Below, piece after piece: positions 27,009 through 35,421 of a stretch of DNA of 64,000 nucleotides; positions within the stretch are counted from its first letter, which is position 1, and each line of letters opens with the position of its first letter. The stretch is from Nocardioides terrigena (lineage in GTDB: Bacteria > Actinomycetota > Actinomycetes > Propionibacteriales > Nocardioidaceae): the NCBI RefSeq assembly GCF_003047265.1, contig NZ_PZYY01000005.1, positions 1 through 64,000 on the forward strand, written 5' to 3'. The translations under genes were made by a program, and so were the position numbers. A model generated the notes under the pieces. The model made no database searches, was not told the origin of the DNA, and saw nothing but the letters and a program-made list of their open reading frames with translations.

Positions 27009-27458
27009 TCAGAGGGCGACCCAGGGCGTCGTACCGCCCACGTCGCCCTCGACGGTGAAGCGCACCGGTCCGGGCAGCGTGCCCAACAGCACGAACATCC
27101 CGTCCTCGTCCGTGGTGGCCTCGGCCCGCTCGCCGGCGGCGTTGGTCATGATCACCGTGACGACCGCCGCGGGGACGACGTGCCCGCGGACGCGGTCGCC
27201 GTCGACCTCCACCTCGAGGCTGCCGCGGCGGGACGTGAAGGACAGCGCCCGGGGCTGGGCCGAGACGACCCCGCGCACGGTGCTCGGCTCGTCGAGGGAG
27301 TCGTAGGCCAGCTCCATGAGCTCGGCGTCCACCGTGCGCCAGGTGAAGGCCGCCTGCGCCGCCTCGCGGTGCCGGGACTGTACGTCGCGGCGCGCGGCGA
27401 GCGCGGCGGTCAGGTCGTCGAGGACGGCTTGGTCCTCGGGGGGAAGGTCGGTGGTCAT
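27009..27458 (-). CDS. Small protein with C-terminal carboxypeptidase-regulatory-like beta domain, coupled to a sigma factor
   Basis: The 149-residue soluble protein has an N-terminal half that is helical and charged (TTDLPPEDQAVLDDLTAAL), while the C-terminal half (about 80-149) reads like a transthyretin/carboxypeptidase-regulatory-type beta sandwich, with VEVDGDRVRGHVVP, then ATTDEDGMFVLLGTLPGPVRF. Its ATG overlaps the stop of the sigma factor gene (ATGA), a place where anti-sigma factors are often encoded. It has no transmembrane segment and no zinc-binding His-Cys motif, so a classical membrane anti-sigma is excluded. A soluble sigma partner or protease substrate is inferred. Confidence 0.7.
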   Translation of the reverse strand: MTTDLPPEDQAVLDDLTAALAARRDVQSRHREAAQAAFTWRTVDAELMELAYDSLDEPSTVRGVVSAQPRALSFTSRRGSLEVEVDGDRVRGHVVPAAVVTVIMTNAAGERAEATTDEDGMFVLLGTLPGPVRFTVEGDVGGTTPWVAL

Positions 27459-28090
27459 CGGTGGCTCCCGTCCGGGTCAGGACTGGTCAGGCGGCGGAAT
27501 GCGCGGGTGCGGCGGAGCTGCTGGAGGGCTCGCGCGCGGGTGGGCCCGATGCTGCCGATCGGGATGCCTGAGCGTTCGCTGATCTCGGCGTAAGTGAGCG
27601 GTGGGTCCTCGGTGAGCAGCAGCAGCAGGTCGCGGCGCTGGGCCGGGAGCTCGAGCAGCGCGTCGACGAGGGCGGTGTGCCGCTCGGCGGCGAACAGCTC
27701 CTCGAGCAGGTCGGGCGCGTGGTCGGGTCGGTCGAAGGTGGTCGTGGTCTGCGGGTCCGTGGGGACCGAGCGGCCGCGGGTCTGGCGGATCCGGAAGCAC
27801 TCGTGGCGGGTGACCGTCGACAACCACCCCGGCAGGGCCCGGGGATCGTCGATCCGGTCGAGGTGCTCCACGAGCCGCAACCAGACGGTCTGGTTGACGT
27901 CATCGGCGTCGGCCCCGGTCACCCGGTACCGCCGCATGAGGGACGTCACCAGGGGGAGATAGCGCTCCACGAGCTGGTCCCACGCCGTCTGGCTTCCCCC
28001 GCGAGCCTCGTCGACGAGCGTGGCGACATCCGTGTCCGTCCCCCCGGTCAGCCACGGAACATCGCCCGGGGCGCGCCGTTCGCTCTCCAT
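27455..28090 (-). CDS. ECF-type RNA polymerase sigma factor
   Basis: The 211-residue protein has region 2 (about 25-105: WDQLVERYLPLVTSLMRRY, ADDVNQTVWLRLVEHL, PGWLSTVTRHECFRIRQ) and region 4 (about 140-200: LLELPAQRRDLLLLL, LTYAEISERSGIPIGSIG), the two domains of group-4 sigma factors. The start ATG at 28090 follows GAGGGA by seven bases, and the longer reading upstream covers the promoter region. It is co-translated with the small beta-domain protein. Three TGAGGTAG repeats lie 99-176 bases upstream, between it and the divergent regulator gene. It probably controls the neighbouring protease genes or itself, which the sequence does not prove. Confidence 0.9.
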   Translation of the reverse strand: MESERRAPGDVPWLTGGTDTDVATLVDEARGGSQTAWDQLVERYLPLVTSLMRRYRVTGADADDVNQTVWLRLVEHLDRIDDPRALPGWLSTVTRHECFRIRQTRGRSVPTDPQTTTTFDRPDHAPDLLEELFAAERHTALVDALLELPAQRRDLLLLLTEDPPLTYAEISERSGIPIGSIGPTRARALQQLRRTRAFRRLTSPDPDGSHR

Positions 28091-28188
28091 GATGACGTCC
28101 CTCACGCTAGGTAGGAGCGGTCTCCTGAGTCCCTGATACACCCAATCGTGGACGGTCGTCGATCTCCACACCGCCCCGGTCCACCCAC

Positions 28189-28266
28189 TGAGGTAGCCGG
28201 TCGCCCCATCTGAGGTAGCCACGGCCCCCGGGATACGTCTCCCGCCCGATGTCGCGCCCTACCTCA
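28189..28266. promoter_or_regulatory. Three TGAGGTAG repeats in a divergent promoter region
   Basis: TGAGGTAGCC occurs at 28189 and 28211, exactly 22 bp (two helix turns) apart, and the inverted form CTACCTCA occurs at 28259. They lie in the 232-base gap between the sigma factor gene (leftward) and the 41-codon ORF/LuxR gene (rightward). They look like binding sites for a regulator, possibly the LuxR-type ATPase encoded next to them. Confidence 0.55.
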
Positions 28267-28322
28267 GCGGCGCAATCTCTTCCCATGGCCCGAGAGCCGG
28301 GCCGCACAGGAAGGGACATGAC

Positions 28323-28448
28323 ATGTTCGCCACGGACAGCTTCATCAACGCCGAGGTCACCTACCGCAACGAGAGGCTCCGCAAGGACTGGGGGACGTTC
28401 GGGCGCCGGGCCCGCCGCGCCGCCGGCACCACCCAGACCGGTCGATGA
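28323..28448 (+). CDS. 41-residue ORF translationally coupled to the LuxR-type regulator
   Basis: The ORF reads MFATDSFINAEVTYRNERLR and then a basic tail with GRRARRAAG. A ribosome site (AGGAAGGGA) stands seven to eight bases before the ATG, and the stop overlaps the ATG of the regulator gene (ATGA). It has no hydrophobic segment. It may simply feed ribosomes into the regulator gene as a leader, or encode a small effector. I do not recognise a family, and support comes from the ribosome site and overlap only. Confidence 0.55.
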   Translation: MFATDSFINAEVTYRNERLRKDWGTFGRRARRAAGTTQTGR

Positions 28449-31400
28449 CCCCGGGATCGGGAAGCGCCACCACGGTGTCGGTGGGTCAGGCCACAATGGC
28501 CGACGTGCCCACCGCCCGCAGCGCCCGTCTCGTCGGACGCGATGCCGAGCTGGAGGACCTGGTCTCCCGGCTCGGCATTCGCGCGTCCGCAGACAGCACG
28601 CCGTACGCCGTGCTCCTCGCCGGCGACGCGGGCGTCGGCAAGACGCGACTGCTGACCGAGCTGCGCGACGTCGCGCTCGGCGAGGGCTGGCTGGTGCTCG
28701 CCGGCCACTGCCTGGACTTGGCCGACGGCTCGTTGCCCTACCTCCCCTTCTCCGAGATCCTCGGGCGCATCCTCACGGAGCGGCCGGAGGCAGCGGCGAG
28801 CGTGACCGAGCGTCACCCCACCCTCGCCCGCCTCCAGCCGGGCCGACGCCTGCGCGCCACCGACGACCGTGACGAGGACCAGTCCCTGGACCGCGGCAAC
28901 ATCTTCGCCGCCGTCCACGACCTGCTCGAGACGCTGGCCCAGGACGGCCCGTTGCTCGTCGTCGTGGAGGACGCGCACTGGGCCGACCAGTCGACCCGCG
29001 ACATGCTGAGCTTCCTCTTCTCCCGGCCCTTCGCCGGTCCGGTGCGGCTCGTCGTGTCCTACCGCTCCGACGACCTCCACCGCCGGCACCCGCTGCGACC
29101 GCAGGTCGCCGAGTGGGCTCGCCTGCGTGGGGTCGAGCGGATCCAGGTCGACCCCCTCACCGACGCCGACGTGCGCCTGCTGATCTACACGATCCACAAG
29201 GACACGACGATCTCCGAGGCGAGCATCGCCGAGATCGTCGACCGTGCCGAGGGCAACGCCTTCTTCGTCGAGGAGCTCATCGGCGCCACCTGGGCCACCG
29301 GCGGACACGTGCCCGCCGAGCTCGCCGACGTGCTGCTGGTGCACCTCGACCGGCTCGACGACCGGACCCGCGAGGTGGTCCGGGTCGCGAGCGTCGCCGG
29401 TCGGCAGGTCTCCCACGAGCTGCTCGCGACGGTGACCGGCCTCGGCGCCACCGACCTCGAGGCCGCGCTGCGCAGCGCCGTCGAGTCCAACGTCCTCACC
29501 CGGGCCGGCGGTTCGTCCTACGCCTTCCGCCACGCCCTGCTCGGCGAGGCGGTCTACGACGACCTGCTCCCCGGCGAGCGCACCCGTCTCCACACCGCCT
29601 TCAGCGAGGCGCTCCGGTCGGGCGCCGCGACCGGCACCGCGGCCGAGCTCGCGCTCCACTCCCGCCGGGCCGGTGACCGTGCGACCGCGGTGCGGGCGGG
29701 GATCGAGGCCGGCAACCAGGCCTTCGCCGTGGGCGGACCCCACGAGGCCGCCATGCAGTTCCTCGAGGCGCTCGACCTCCTCGAGGGGCTGCCCGAGGTC
29801 CCCGACGACGTCGACCTGCACGGTCTCGTACGCCGCTGCGCCGAGGCCTTCGTCGCCTCCGGGCGGGTGGGCAAGGCGGTCAAGGTGCTCCGCGCCCACC
29901 TCGCCTCGCTCCCGCCCGACGCCCCGGCGGCCGACCGTGGACAGGTGCTCACCTCGATCGCCGCGGCCCTGCTGCTCACCGACACCACCGAGGACCCGGA
30001 GGCGATTGCCGCCGAGGCGGTCGCGCTGCTCGCCGACGCCTCGCCCCGGCTGCGCGCCCGGGCGCTGAGCGTCCACGCGCAGACCCTCGGCCGGTGGAAC
30101 GAGGAACGCGCCCGGTCCGTCGCCATGGAGGGGCTGGACCTCGCCCAGCGGCACAACCTCACCGGCATCTCCGTGGAGATCGCCGCCACCCTGACCAGCC
30201 TGGACGAGACCCTCGACCTCGACCGGCTCCGCTCGACGTGGCTCGACACCGCCGACCGGGCGCGGGCCGCCGGCCACGTCGACGCCGAGCTGCGGGCGCT
30301 CTACTTCCTCGGCCGGCTCCACCACGACCTGGGCGACTTCGACGGAGCCCTGGAGGCCTACGGCCGGGTTGTCTCCCGCGGGGAGGAGGAGGGCCTGGCC
30401 TGGGCGCCCTTCCCGGCGGAGGCGCGCCACATGGTGGCCAGCGTCCTGGTCGCCGAGGGGCGGCTCCGTGAGGCCTACGACCGGCTCGACGTCTCGGGGC
30501 TCAACCCGCCGGTCGTCTACGAGTGGCTCTACTACGCGCTCCAGATGCACGTGCAGGTGCTGCGCGGCCACACCAAGCAGGACGCCTTCACGAGCCTGCG
30601 CCCCTACTGGCCGACCGACGGGCTCACCGCGATCACCGCGGCGACGGCCGAGCTCGCCCGCGCCGAGCACGACGGCGACGCCGCCCGCGCCGTCGAGGTC
30701 TACGACCTCGTGGTCGAGACGGTGCGACCGATCTGGCACGAGTGGTTCCAGGCGCGGTTGCGGCTCTCGACCGTCGCCGTGGGGATCCTCGCGAGCGGTG
30801 CCGCCCACCAGTCCGCGGCCGAGCGGGAGGCCGCCGACGACGTCGTACGCCGCCTGCTCTCCGACGGCGAGCGGGTCATCGACTTCTACGCCCAGTTCGA
30901 GATCAGCCGCGGCCCGGAGTATCACGCGTGGGTCGCGCGTCGCTCGGCCGAGCAGCTCCGCTGGCGGTGGCTGAGCCAGCTCGACCCGCCCGACGCCGCC
31001 GAGCTGGTGGCCGCGTGGCGGGTCGCCGAGGAGGCGTTCGTCGCCTTCGGCCACGTGCCCGAGCTCGCCCGCACCCGCGCCCGGCTCGCCGAGGTGCTGC
31101 GCGCGACCGGCGACGCGGCGGGTGCGCGCGAGGTCGCCGACCTGGCGCGCGAGGTGGCCCACGCCGTGGGGCTGCGGCCGCTGGCCGACGAGCTCACCGG
31201 CCTCGGGTCGCAGCGGGCCACGGGCGCGGGCGCGGCGCCCCGGGCCGCCACAGACGGCGGCACCGCGCCGGCTGTGTCGCTGACGCCGCGCGAGACCGAG
31301 ATCCTGGCCCTGGTGGCGGAGGGGCGCACCAACGGCGAGATCGGCAAGCAGCTCTTCATCGCCACCAAGACCGTGTCGGTGCACGTCTCCAACATCCTCG

Positions 31401-31465
31401 GCAAGCTCGACGCCGCCTCGCGCACCGAGGCCGCGGCCATCGCGCGCCGCACCGGCCTGCTCTGA
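28445..31465 (+). CDS. LuxR family transcriptional regulator with ATPase domain (LAL type)
   Basis: The 1006-residue large ATP-binding LuxR regulator has an N-terminal P-loop ATPase with Walker A GDAGVGKT (residues 60-67) and Walker B LLVVVEDAHWAD. Middle residues of about 400-900 are helical repeats of TPR type. The C-terminal 62 residues form a LuxR helix-turn-helix: LTPRETEILALVAEGRTNGE, then TVSVHVSNILGKL. I used the ATG at 28445 because it overlaps the stop of the small ORF. An ATG at 28496 (MADVPTARSARLVGRD) is an alternative and is close to common family starts. LAL proteins activate operons in response to a small molecule, and here the targets are not known. Confidence 0.92.
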   Translation: MTPGSGSATTVSVGQATMADVPTARSARLVGRDAELEDLVSRLGIRASADSTPYAVLLAGDAGVGKTRLLTELRDVALGEGWLVLAGHCLDLADGSLPYLPFSEILGRILTERPEAAASVTERHPTLARLQPGRRLRATDDRDEDQSLDRGNIFAAVHDLLETLAQDGPLLVVVEDAHWADQSTRDMLSFLFSRPFAGPVRLVVSYRSDDLHRRHPLRPQVAEWARLRGVERIQVDPLTDADVRLLIYTIHKDTTISEASIAEIVDRAEGNAFFVEELIGATWATGGHVPAELADVLLVHLDRLDDRTREVVRVASVAGRQVSHELLATVTGLGATDLEAALRSAVESNVLTRAGGSSYAFRHALLGEAVYDDLLPGERTRLHTAFSEALRSGAATGTAAELALHSRRAGDRATAVRAGIEAGNQAFAVGGPHEAAMQFLEALDLLEGLPEVPDDVDLHGLVRRCAEAFVASGRVGKAVKVLRAHLASLPPDAPAADRGQVLTSIAAALLLTDTTEDPEAIAAEAVALLADASPRLRARALSVHAQTLGRWNEERARSVAMEGLDLAQRHNLTGISVEIAATLTSLDETLDLDRLRSTWLDTADRARAAGHVDAELRALYFLGRLHHDLGDFDGALEAYGRVVSRGEEEGLAWAPFPAEARHMVASVLVAEGRLREAYDRLDVSGLNPPVVYEWLYYALQMHVQVLRGHTKQDAFTSLRPYWPTDGLTAITAATAELARAEHDGDAARAVEVYDLVVETVRPIWHEWFQARLRLSTVAVGILASGAAHQSAAEREAADDVVRRLLSDGERVIDFYAQFEISRGPEYHAWVARRSAEQLRWRWLSQLDPPDAAELVAAWRVAEEAFVAFGHVPELARTRARLAEVLRATGDAAGAREVADLAREVAHAVGLRPLADELTGLGSQRATGAGAAPRAATDGGTAPAVSLTPRETEILALVAEGRTNGEIGKQLFIATKTVSVHVSNILGKLDAASRTEAAAIARRTGLL

Positions 31466-31515
31466 GCCCCGGCCCCCGTCGCGCCGGCCGCCCGGGCCGC
31501 GGGCAGACTGGCCCC

Positions 31516-32301
31516 GTGACCGACTTCCGCTGCTCCGTCGCCAGTCGCGACGACGGTGAGCCGATCGCCGGCACCGCCCCGACCGACACGACCTTCCTGC
31601 TCGTCGAGCACGCCGGGTCGTGGGGTCGCAAGGCGGTCGCCGAGAGCCGGCTGCCCGAGGCCGTCCGCGACCACCTCGCCGGCCTGACCGGCGTGCGGGT
31701 GCAGCTGATCCGCCGGCACGGCGGCGAGTCCGGCCCGGGCGTGCGGGTCTTCCACGCCCGCGCCACCCCCGACGGCGTCGACGTCCGCACCGTGGTGCTG
31801 CCCGACGCCGAGGCGCTGCTGGACCTGGACCTCGACGGCGACCTCGACGGCGACCTCGACGGCGCCTGGGCGGCGTACGACGCCCCGCTCTGGCTCGTCT
31901 GCACCAACGGCCGGCGCGACCGCTGCTGCGCCGAGATCGGTCGGCCGATCACCGCGGCGCTGGCCGAGCGCTGGCCCGAGGCGACGTGGGAGACGACCCA
32001 CCTCGGCGGGCACCGGTTCGCCGGGACCCTGCTGGCCCTCCCGTCCGGGCACACCCTCGGCCGCCTCGACGTCGCGTCCGCCGTCGAGGCGTGCGCGATC
32101 CTCGAGAAGGGGTCGGTCCCCGTCGAGGTCTCCCGCGGCCGGGCCGGCCTCACCCCGGCCGAGCAGGTGCGCGAGCTGCACGTGATCGCCGGCGGTGACC
32201 CGGACGTCGACGTGGTCGAGGTGCCCGCGCAGCCCCGCCGGGCGAGCTGCGCCGACCTGGTCGAGAAGCCCACCACGCGCTGGGAGGTCCGGGCGCGCTG
32301 A
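31516..32301 (+). CDS. Sucrase/ferredoxin-like (thioredoxin-fold [2Fe-2S]) protein
   Basis: The 261-residue protein matches the sucrase/ferredoxin-like family (Apd1-type thioredoxin-like ferredoxins). The expected cluster ligands are seen: CTNGRRDRCCAEIG in the middle, followed by the H-x3-H motif in THLGGHRFAG. In Apd1-type proteins two cysteines and two histidines bind the iron-sulphur centre. Start GTG at 31516. An Asp-rich stretch (DLDLDGDLDGDLDGA, about residues 103-117) comes from a 12-bp tandem repeat. It is 19 bases upstream of the P450 gene in the same direction, so it could supply electrons to it, which is inference. Confidence 0.85.
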   Translation: MTDFRCSVASRDDGEPIAGTAPTDTTFLLVEHAGSWGRKAVAESRLPEAVRDHLAGLTGVRVQLIRRHGGESGPGVRVFHARATPDGVDVRTVVLPDAEALLDLDLDGDLDGDLDGAWAAYDAPLWLVCTNGRRDRCCAEIGRPITAALAERWPEATWETTHLGGHRFAGTLLALPSGHTLGRLDVASAVEACAILEKGSVPVEVSRGRAGLTPAEQVRELHVIAGGDPDVDVVEVPAQPRRASCADLVEKPTTRWEVRAR

Positions 32302-32320
32302 CCGGCCTACGATCGGCTGC

Positions 32321-33724
32321 ATGACTGCCGTGCGCGACCTGCCGGAGGAGCTGCCCCACGACGCCGCCACCGCGGCGCTCACCGAGAAGCGGGTGCGGCG
32401 GATGCGGGTCTTCGGCGGTCCCGCCCCGACGATCGACCGGTCCACGCTGCCCCCGGGCCCGGGCTGGCCGCCGCTGCTCCAGAGCATCGGCCTGCTGCGC
32501 TTCCGGCACCAGTTCGTGCCGTGGGCGCACCGTCGCTACGGCGACGTGTTCACCGTCCGGCTGCTGCCCGACCGCCCGCTGGTGCTCTTCACCCGCCCCG
32601 AGCACGCCCGTGAGATCTTCGCCGCCGACCCGGAGACCTTCCTCGCCGGCAAGGCCAACTCGATCCTCGGGCCGATGATGGGGGAGCACTCGCTGCTGCT
32701 CCAGGACCGCGGGGCGCACCAGCGGGCCCGCAAGCTGCTGATGCCGGCCTTCAACGGGCACGCGCTGCGGGAGTACGGCGACCTGGTCACCGAGGTCGCC
32801 CGTGCGGACCTCGCCAGCTGGCACGACGGCGAGGAGCTGCGCGCGCTCGACCGGATGAACCGGCTCACCCTCGAGGTGATCCTGCGCGTCGTCTTCGGCG
32901 TGACCGACGAGAGCCGGCTCGCGCTGCTCCGGCCGCGGGTCACCCGGGTCGTGGACATCAGCCCCGCCGTGCTCTTCGGCTGGTCCGTGCCACGGCTGCG
33001 CCGGCTCGGCCCGTGGCGCGCCGCCCGGCAGAACGCCCACGAGCTCGACCAGCTCATCCACGCCGAGATCCGTGAGCGGCGTACCGCTCCCGACCTGGCC
33101 ACCCGCACCGACGTGCTCTCCCGGCTGATCCGGGCGCGGGGCGAGGAGGGGGACGCCCTCACCGACGAGGAGCTGCGCGACCAGCTCGTCACCCTGCTGC
33201 TCGCCGGCCACGAGACCACGGCGACCGCGCTCGCGTGGGCGCTCTACGAGCTGGGACGCGACGCCGCGTTGCTGGCCCGGACCACCGCGGCGGCCGACGA
33301 CGGGGACGACGTCTGGCTGGAGGCCGTGCTCAAGGAGTCGATGCGCCTGCACCCGGTCATCCCCATGGTGGTGCGCACGCTCACGGCCCCGGCCACCATC
33401 GGCGGCATCGAGCTCCCGGCGGGGGTGACGGTGGGCCCGTCGATCCTGCTCGCGCACGCCCGCCCGGACAACCACCCGCAACCCGGCGTGTTCCGTCCGG
33501 ATCGGTTCGTCGGGGGCAACCCGCCCCCGAACACCTGGATCCCCTTCGGCGGCGGGGTCCGCCGGTGCATCGGTGCCGGCTTCTCGCTGATGGAGGGCGT
33601 GGTCGTGCTGCGCGAGCTGCTGACGGCGTACTCGATCGAGACCCTCGCCGACGACCGCCCGAAGGTCCGCAACATCACCAGCGTGCCCCGCGACGGGGCC
33701 CGGATCCGGGTCACCGCCCGCTAG
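32321..33724 (+). CDS. Cytochrome P450
   Basis: The 467-residue haem monooxygenase has the I-helix oxygen-binding motif AGHETT, the K-helix ExxR in KESMRLHP, the meander segment PDRFVGG and the haem loop FGGGVRRCIGAGF with the haem-ligating Cys416. Overall it looks like the class of bacterial P450s close to CYP102/CYP110-type (starts with PPGPGWP before the first beta region), without a fused reductase. The ATG at 32321 lies 19 bases after the ferredoxin-like gene's stop. Its substrate is unknown. The genes on both sides (possible electron carrier and MFS exporter) suggest a small oxidative unit. Confidence 0.93.
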   Translation: MTAVRDLPEELPHDAATAALTEKRVRRMRVFGGPAPTIDRSTLPPGPGWPPLLQSIGLLRFRHQFVPWAHRRYGDVFTVRLLPDRPLVLFTRPEHAREIFAADPETFLAGKANSILGPMMGEHSLLLQDRGAHQRARKLLMPAFNGHALREYGDLVTEVARADLASWHDGEELRALDRMNRLTLEVILRVVFGVTDESRLALLRPRVTRVVDISPAVLFGWSVPRLRRLGPWRAARQNAHELDQLIHAEIRERRTAPDLATRTDVLSRLIRARGEEGDALTDEELRDQLVTLLLAGHETTATALAWALYELGRDAALLARTTAAADDGDDVWLEAVLKESMRLHPVIPMVVRTLTAPATIGGIELPAGVTVGPSILLAHARPDNHPQPGVFRPDRFVGGNPPPNTWIPFGGGVRRCIGAGFSLMEGVVVLRELLTAYSIETLADDRPKVRNITSVPRDGARIRVTAR

Positions 33725-33784
33725 GCCGGAACAGGCCGTATATCGCGCGCGCCGGGCCCGCCCCGCGTGCGACGATCGCCCCTT

Positions 33785-35080
33785 GTGAGCACCACCCCGT
33801 CCCTGCGCGAGCGCCTCCGCCGAGTGCGGATGGACGTCACGCCGCTGCGCGAGTCGCGCGACTTCCGGCTGCTGTTCACCGCCGGCACGGTGTTCTACCT
33901 CGGCGGGATGGTGTCCTACGTCGCGATCCCGTTCCAGGTCTACGACATGACGGGCAGCAACTTCCTGGTCGGTGCGATCGGCCTGGTCGAGCTGGTGCCG
34001 CTGATTGTCTTCGGCCTGTACGGCGGTGCGCTCGCCGACCACGTCGACCGCCGCAGGCTGCTCGTCGGCAGCGGGCTGGCGCAGCTGGTGCTGATGGCGG
34101 TGCTGGCGGGCAACGCGTTCCGGGCCGAGCCGAGCCTCCCGCTGCTCTTCGTCGTCGCCGCCCTGCTCGCGGCCACCTCGTCGCTGCAGCGTCCGTCACG
34201 CGAGGCGCTCGAGCCGCGCACGGTGCGCCACGACCAGATCACCGCCGCCAACGCGCTGTCGAGCTTCGGCATGCAGGTGGGCGTGCTGCTCGGCCCGGCC
34301 ATCGGCGGGGTGCTCATCGCCTGGGTGGGGATCGGCTGGTGCTTCGTCGTCGACGTCGTCGCCCTGGCGGTCGCGTGTGCCCTGTACGCCGCGATGCGGC
34401 CCTACCCCCACCGCGGCGAGACCACGCCCCCGAGCCTGCGCGGCATCGCCGAGGGGTGGCGCTATGCGGTCGGTCGCCGCGACCTGCTCGGCACCTATCT
34501 CGTGGACATCGCCGCCATGCTGCTCGCGATGCCGATCGTGCTCTTCCCGGCACTGGCGGCCGAGGTCTTCGAGCGCCCCGAGCTGCTGGGACTGCTCTAC
34601 TCCGCGGAGACCGTCGGCGCCCTCCTCGCGACCGCGCTCAGCGGCTGGACCTCGCGCGTCCACCACCACGGACGGGCCATCGTCATCGCCGCCGCGGCGT
34701 ACGGCGCCTGCATCGCGCTCGCCGGCCTCGCACCGTCGTTCGGGGTGGCGCTGGTCTGCTTCGCGATGGCCGGCGCGGCCGACATGATCTCGGCCGTCTT
34801 CCGCGGGACGGTGTGGAACCAGACCATCCCCGAGCACATGCGCGGCCGGCTGGCCGGCATCGAGATGCTGTCCTACTCCGTGGGTCCGCTGGGTGGCCAG
34901 GTCCGCGCGGGCTTCGTGGCCGACGCCTGGTCGGTGCGCGGCTCGATCGTCTCCGGCGGGGTCGCGTGCGTCGGCGGCGTGCTGCTGACCGCGGCGCTGC
35001 TGCGGGACTTCTGGTCCTACGACAACCGCACCGACGTGCACGCGATCGCCGAGAGGGAGCGCCGGGGCGCCGAGACCTGA
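33785..35080 (+). CDS. MFS transporter (enterobactin exporter/DHA3-like)
   Basis: The 431-residue protein has about 12 hydrophobic segments. Motif A appears as GGALADHVDRRRLLVGSG (about residues 76-93). The N-terminal region LRESRDFRLLFTAGTVFYLGG is typical of the MFS_3/EntS-like branch that exports siderophores or drugs. The GTG at 33785 was chosen; an ATG 45 bases downstream (MDVTPLRESRD) is also possible, and no strong ribosome site decides. It follows the P450 gene in the same direction with a 60-base gap. Confidence 0.88.
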   Translation: MSTTPSLRERLRRVRMDVTPLRESRDFRLLFTAGTVFYLGGMVSYVAIPFQVYDMTGSNFLVGAIGLVELVPLIVFGLYGGALADHVDRRRLLVGSGLAQLVLMAVLAGNAFRAEPSLPLLFVVAALLAATSSLQRPSREALEPRTVRHDQITAANALSSFGMQVGVLLGPAIGGVLIAWVGIGWCFVVDVVALAVACALYAAMRPYPHRGETTPPSLRGIAEGWRYAVGRRDLLGTYLVDIAAMLLAMPIVLFPALAAEVFERPELLGLLYSAETVGALLATALSGWTSRVHHHGRAIVIAAAAYGACIALAGLAPSFGVALVCFAMAGAADMISAVFRGTVWNQTIPEHMRGRLAGIEMLSYSVGPLGGQVRAGFVADAWSVRGSIVSGGVACVGGVLLTAALLRDFWSYDNRTDVHAIAERERRGAET

Positions 35081-35131
35081 GTCGCCGGGGAACTCGGCCG
35101 GGACGGTCTCCGGGGTCCTTGCGCGACCTGT

Positions 35132-35274
35132 GACCTGCGGTCGTGGGTACCGCAGGTCGTACTGGCCGGGAGTGTCGCGCGCGGGGTGTGACCTGCGGTC
35201 GTGGGTACCGCAGGTCGTGCTGGCCGGGAGGGTCGCGCGCGGGGTGTGACCTGCGGTCGTGGGTACCGCAGGTC
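35132..35274. repeat. Tandem array of three 27-nt palindromes at 58-bp period (loop inverted relative to the first array)
   Basis: Copies start at 35132, 35190 and 35248, the same 58-bp period as the array at 22685. The stem GACCTGCGGT / ACCGCAGGTC is identical, but the loop reads CGTGGGT, the reverse complement of the other array's loop. The spacers differ in sequence but share CCGGG and TCGCGCGCG blocks. The array occupies most of the 340-base gap 35081-35421, and nothing else is seen there apart from the ribosome site of the next gene. Confidence 0.93.
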
Positions 35275-35421
35275 GTATTGGCCGCGAGGACACCCGGAGG
35301 ACCCCCGCGAGGGGCGCCCGGCGGCGGGCCGGGTTGGTCCGGAGCACCCGGGTCGCCCACAATGGCGGGCAGCCGCGGCGCAACCACCGCGCGCGATCGT
35401 CGTACGAGCGAGAGGTGTCCC

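Noticed and set aside
28361..31384. 1007-codon antisense frame opposite the LuxR-type regulator
   Set aside because: High GC content gives long open antisense frames. It has no family motifs and overlaps a well-supported regulator completely.
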